Below, piece by piece: positions 62,130-64,000 of a stretch of 64,000 nt of DNA. The translations under genes and the position numbers were made by a program. The DNA is from Zunongwangia mangrovi (GTDB lineage: Bacteria > Bacteroidota > Bacteroidia > Flavobacteriales > Flavobacteriaceae): NCBI RefSeq assembly GCF_900112105.1, contig NZ_FOKV01000002.1:310001-374000 (forward strand), given 5' to 3'. The first letter of the stretch is position 1. Each line of letters opens with the position of its first letter. The notes below the pieces were generated by a model that searched no databases, was not told where the DNA came from, and saw only the letters and a program-made list of their open reading frames with translations.

Positions 62130-63470
62130 ATGAGAAAAGCTCTAGTATTACTTTTAAGTATTGCAATTTTTAGCAGCTGTGCAGATGATAAGAACACTAA
62201 TGTTGAAGCGATAAACATAAGTGCGGCAGATTATCATGCCTCTTTAGACCAGATCACCAATATCATGGTGCACGATATTTTCTCGCCACCGGTAGCAAGC
62301 CGAATTTATTCGTATTCCAATCTTGCTGCTTACGAGATCGTAGCACAGCATAATCCCGAATTCGAATCACTCACAAAAAGGATAAATGCAGATATTTCTA
62401 TCCCTGCATTAGATACGACCAAAGCTATCGATTACAAAATGGCGGCCTTGATCGCGCAGTTGGAAATTGGTAAAACGCTTATTTTTTCTGAAGTTGAAAT
62501 TACCAATTACAGGGATAGCTTATTTGTAAGCTGGAAAGAAAATAATGAAGAGATCTTTACAAATTCTGAAGCCTACGGAATGCAGGTTGCAGATGCATTT
62601 AAAAAATGGATCGATAAAGACAATTACAAAGAAACGCGTACGATGCCTAAATTTTCGGTATATACTGAAGATGTTTCGCGATGGCAACCTACTCCCCCAA
62701 CCTATATGGATGGAATAGAACCACATTGGATGAAGATTAGGCCTTTCACTTTAGATTCAGCTTCACAATTTAAGCCAGAACCTCATCCCGAATTTTCCAT
62801 GGAAGAAGGATCTGATTTTTACAAAGAATTGATGGAGGTATATGAAGTACGAAACGAAATGGATATAAGCGGTAACAAATCTGAAGAAATGTCTATCGCC
62901 AAATTTTGGGATTGTAATCCTTATGTTTCTACCCAACGTGGGCATTTAATGTTTGCAACAAAAAAGATCACTCCTGGTGGTCACTGGATTGGTATTACAA
63001 AAATTGCCGGTAGAAGAGCTAATCTCGATTTCGATAAAACCGTTTACGCTTATACGACAACAAGTATGGGAATTGCCGATGCTTTTATTAGTTGTTGGGA
63101 CGAAAAATACCGTAGTAATTTGGTACGCCCGGAAACGCTAATCAATAAGTATATCGACGACCAGTGGAAGCCGGTTTTACAAACACCACCATTTCCAGAG
63201 TACACCAGTGGACATTCTGTGGTAAGTGGAGCTTCAGCAGAAATATTAACGCAACTATTTGGTGATCAATTTCAGTTCTTAGATGACACTGAAGTCCGTT
63301 ATGGATTACCAGAAAGGGAATACACCTCTTTTAGAAATGCAGCGCAAGAAGCGGCTTTAAGCAGACTTTATGGTGGTATCCACTATCGTGCAGCTATCGA
63401 AAATGGTCTAGACCAGGGAATCGACCTGGGAAAACATGTAGTTAACACCTTAAATGTAAAAGCACTTTAA
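62130..63470 (+). CDS. Vanadium-dependent haloperoxidase-type lipoprotein (PAP2 superfamily)
   Basis: The 446-residue protein has a leader ending IAIFSSCADDKN (lipobox Cys about residue 17). The vanadate/phosphate-binding pattern is complete: K326-x6-R333-P334 in KYRSNLVRP, S360-G361-H362 in YTSGHSVV and S411-R412-x3-G-x-H418 in SRLYGGIHYR. These define both vanadium-dependent haloperoxidases and PAP2 acid phosphatases. Overall length and the N-terminal helical part fit the haloperoxidase-like branch. Whether it oxidises halides or dephosphorylates a substrate cannot be told from the motif. It is tightly coupled to the VCBS genes (2-nt gap) and to the following gene (3-nt gap). Confidence 0.87.
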   Translation: MRKALVLLLSIAIFSSCADDKNTNVEAINISAADYHASLDQITNIMVHDIFSPPVASRIYSYSNLAAYEIVAQHNPEFESLTKRINADISIPALDTTKAIDYKMAALIAQLEIGKTLIFSEVEITNYRDSLFVSWKENNEEIFTNSEAYGMQVADAFKKWIDKDNYKETRTMPKFSVYTEDVSRWQPTPPTYMDGIEPHWMKIRPFTLDSASQFKPEPHPEFSMEEGSDFYKELMEVYEVRNEMDISGNKSEEMSIAKFWDCNPYVSTQRGHLMFATKKITPGGHWIGITKIAGRRANLDFDKTVYAYTTTSMGIADAFISCWDEKYRSNLVRPETLINKYIDDQWKPVLQTPPFPEYTSGHSVVSGASAEILTQLFGDQFQFLDDTEVRYGLPEREYTSFRNAAQEAALSRLYGGIHYRAAIENGLDQGIDLGKHVVNTLNVKAL

Positions 63471-63473
63471 TCG

Positions 63474-64000
63474 ATGAAGAAATTACTTTTGGGACTATTG
63501 ATCGTAGGCTTAGTTGGTATTTCTATTTGGTATCTTGCTGTTAAACCCTACGATTATAGCATCGCCTTTACCACCAATACTCCAAGTGGTATTATTTATG
63601 AAAAAATACAATATTGGAAATATGATCATTTTAATGATGCTGAAATCCTTGACCAAGAACTCAATAAAAGCGTAACCCACGAGCTCGATTTTAGTGACAA
63701 ATCCTTGGTTATCGATTGGAATATTTCACCAATAAATGATTCTGTAAATCAAGTAAAAGCAGTAGTAAATCATCCCGAAAACCTTATTTCTAATCGTATT
63801 TCTTTATTAACCGGAGAAAGTGAAGAACAAGACAGTCTTAAAGCGGAGCTCGAAATTCTTAGAAAATCGCTTGAAGACGATAAAGGCAATTATAATATCG
63901 AAATCTTAGGCGAAACAAAAGCGCCAAAAACAGATTGCGCTTGTATGAGCTTAAAAGGGCAGCTACAACAAAAAGCCATGCTTATGATGACCAATATTGG
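63474..64000 (+). CDS. Membrane-anchored protein of unknown function (cut by window edge)
   Basis: The frame opens at ATG 63474 and is still open at the window end (over 175 residues). The N-terminal hydrophobic segment LLLGLLIVGLVGISIWYLAV is followed by a soluble, beta-rich region starting KPYDYSIAFTTNTPSGIIYE. This resembles flavobacterial proteins with an SRPBCC-like or GyrI-like effector-binding part behind a single membrane helix, but the C-terminal half that would decide is missing. It starts 3 nt after the haloperoxidase stop, so it is part of the same transcript. Confidence 0.7.
   Translation, partial: MKKLLLGLLIVGLVGISIWYLAVKPYDYSIAFTTNTPSGIIYEKIQYWKYDHFNDAEILDQELNKSVTHELDFSDKSLVIDWNISPINDSVNQVKAVVNHPENLISNRISLLTGESEEQDSLKAELEILRKSLEDDKGNYNIEILGETKAPKTDCACMSLKGQLQQKAMLMMTNI

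Overview
This looks like a chromosomal segment of a marine or sediment member of the Flavobacteriaceae (Bacteroidota; the gene content resembles Gramella, Zunongwangia or Salegentibacter, but the genus is inference). Supporting signs are the AT-rich composition, a SusC/SusD pair, intergenic TAnnTTTG elements of the Bacteroidota -7 type, weak Shine-Dalgarno sites, type B L31, an alternative GlmU-like acetyl/nucleotidyltransferase, and DUF4199 and ASPIC/UnbV proteins. I see no rRNA, tRNA, CRISPR array, prophage or transposase.

Layout. 1-5.2 kb: the 5' end of carB, the short gene rpmH, then envelope and small-molecule genes (TPR-like membrane protein, thioredoxin-fold protein, lytic transglycosylase, alpha/beta hydrolase, pirin, GNAT-like protein). 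5.2-10.3 kb: mtaB, a HipA-like kinase/DUF3037 pair, a small membrane-protein gene broken by an in-frame TGA, the GlmU-like gene and rpmE2. 10.4-15.6 kb: DUF4199 protein, polyprenyl-type glycosyltransferase, phosphohexomutase and an MsbA-like ABC exporter. 15.9-17.5 kb: an ECF sigma factor, membrane partner and periplasmic sensor. 17.6-25.2 kb: Ycf48-like lipoprotein, RsmB-type rRNA methyltransferase, purL and two exported proteins. 25.5-33.9 kb: a fatty-acid degradation locus (fadD, a MarR regulator, then fadN-fadA-fadE in the Bacillus order), with a four-helix-bundle (S23/IVP) gene flanked by inverted repeats between fadA and fadE. 34-50.5 kb: SMP-30-like protein, two tandem MscS channels, GH15 trehalase-like enzyme divergent from a fused OtsA-OtsB, stress-type small membrane proteins, fasciclin, M28 peptidase, PRC-barrel protein, Tex, and an App1 phosphatase divergent from a YegS-type lipid kinase. 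50.8-64 kb: a SusC-SusD pair, two long VCBS/ASPIC-UnbV lipoproteins, a vanadium-dependent haloperoxidase-type lipoprotein and the start of another membrane-anchored gene.

The most interesting regions are the SusCD-VCBS-VCBS-haloperoxidase locus, which has no recognisable polysaccharide-degrading enzyme in view; the inverted-repeat-bounded S23 gene inside the beta-oxidation operon, with a related solo repeat one gene upstream; and the HipA-like/DUF3037 pair. Most other genes are ordinary housekeeping or envelope functions. All functional calls rest on reading motifs by eye; no database search was run.
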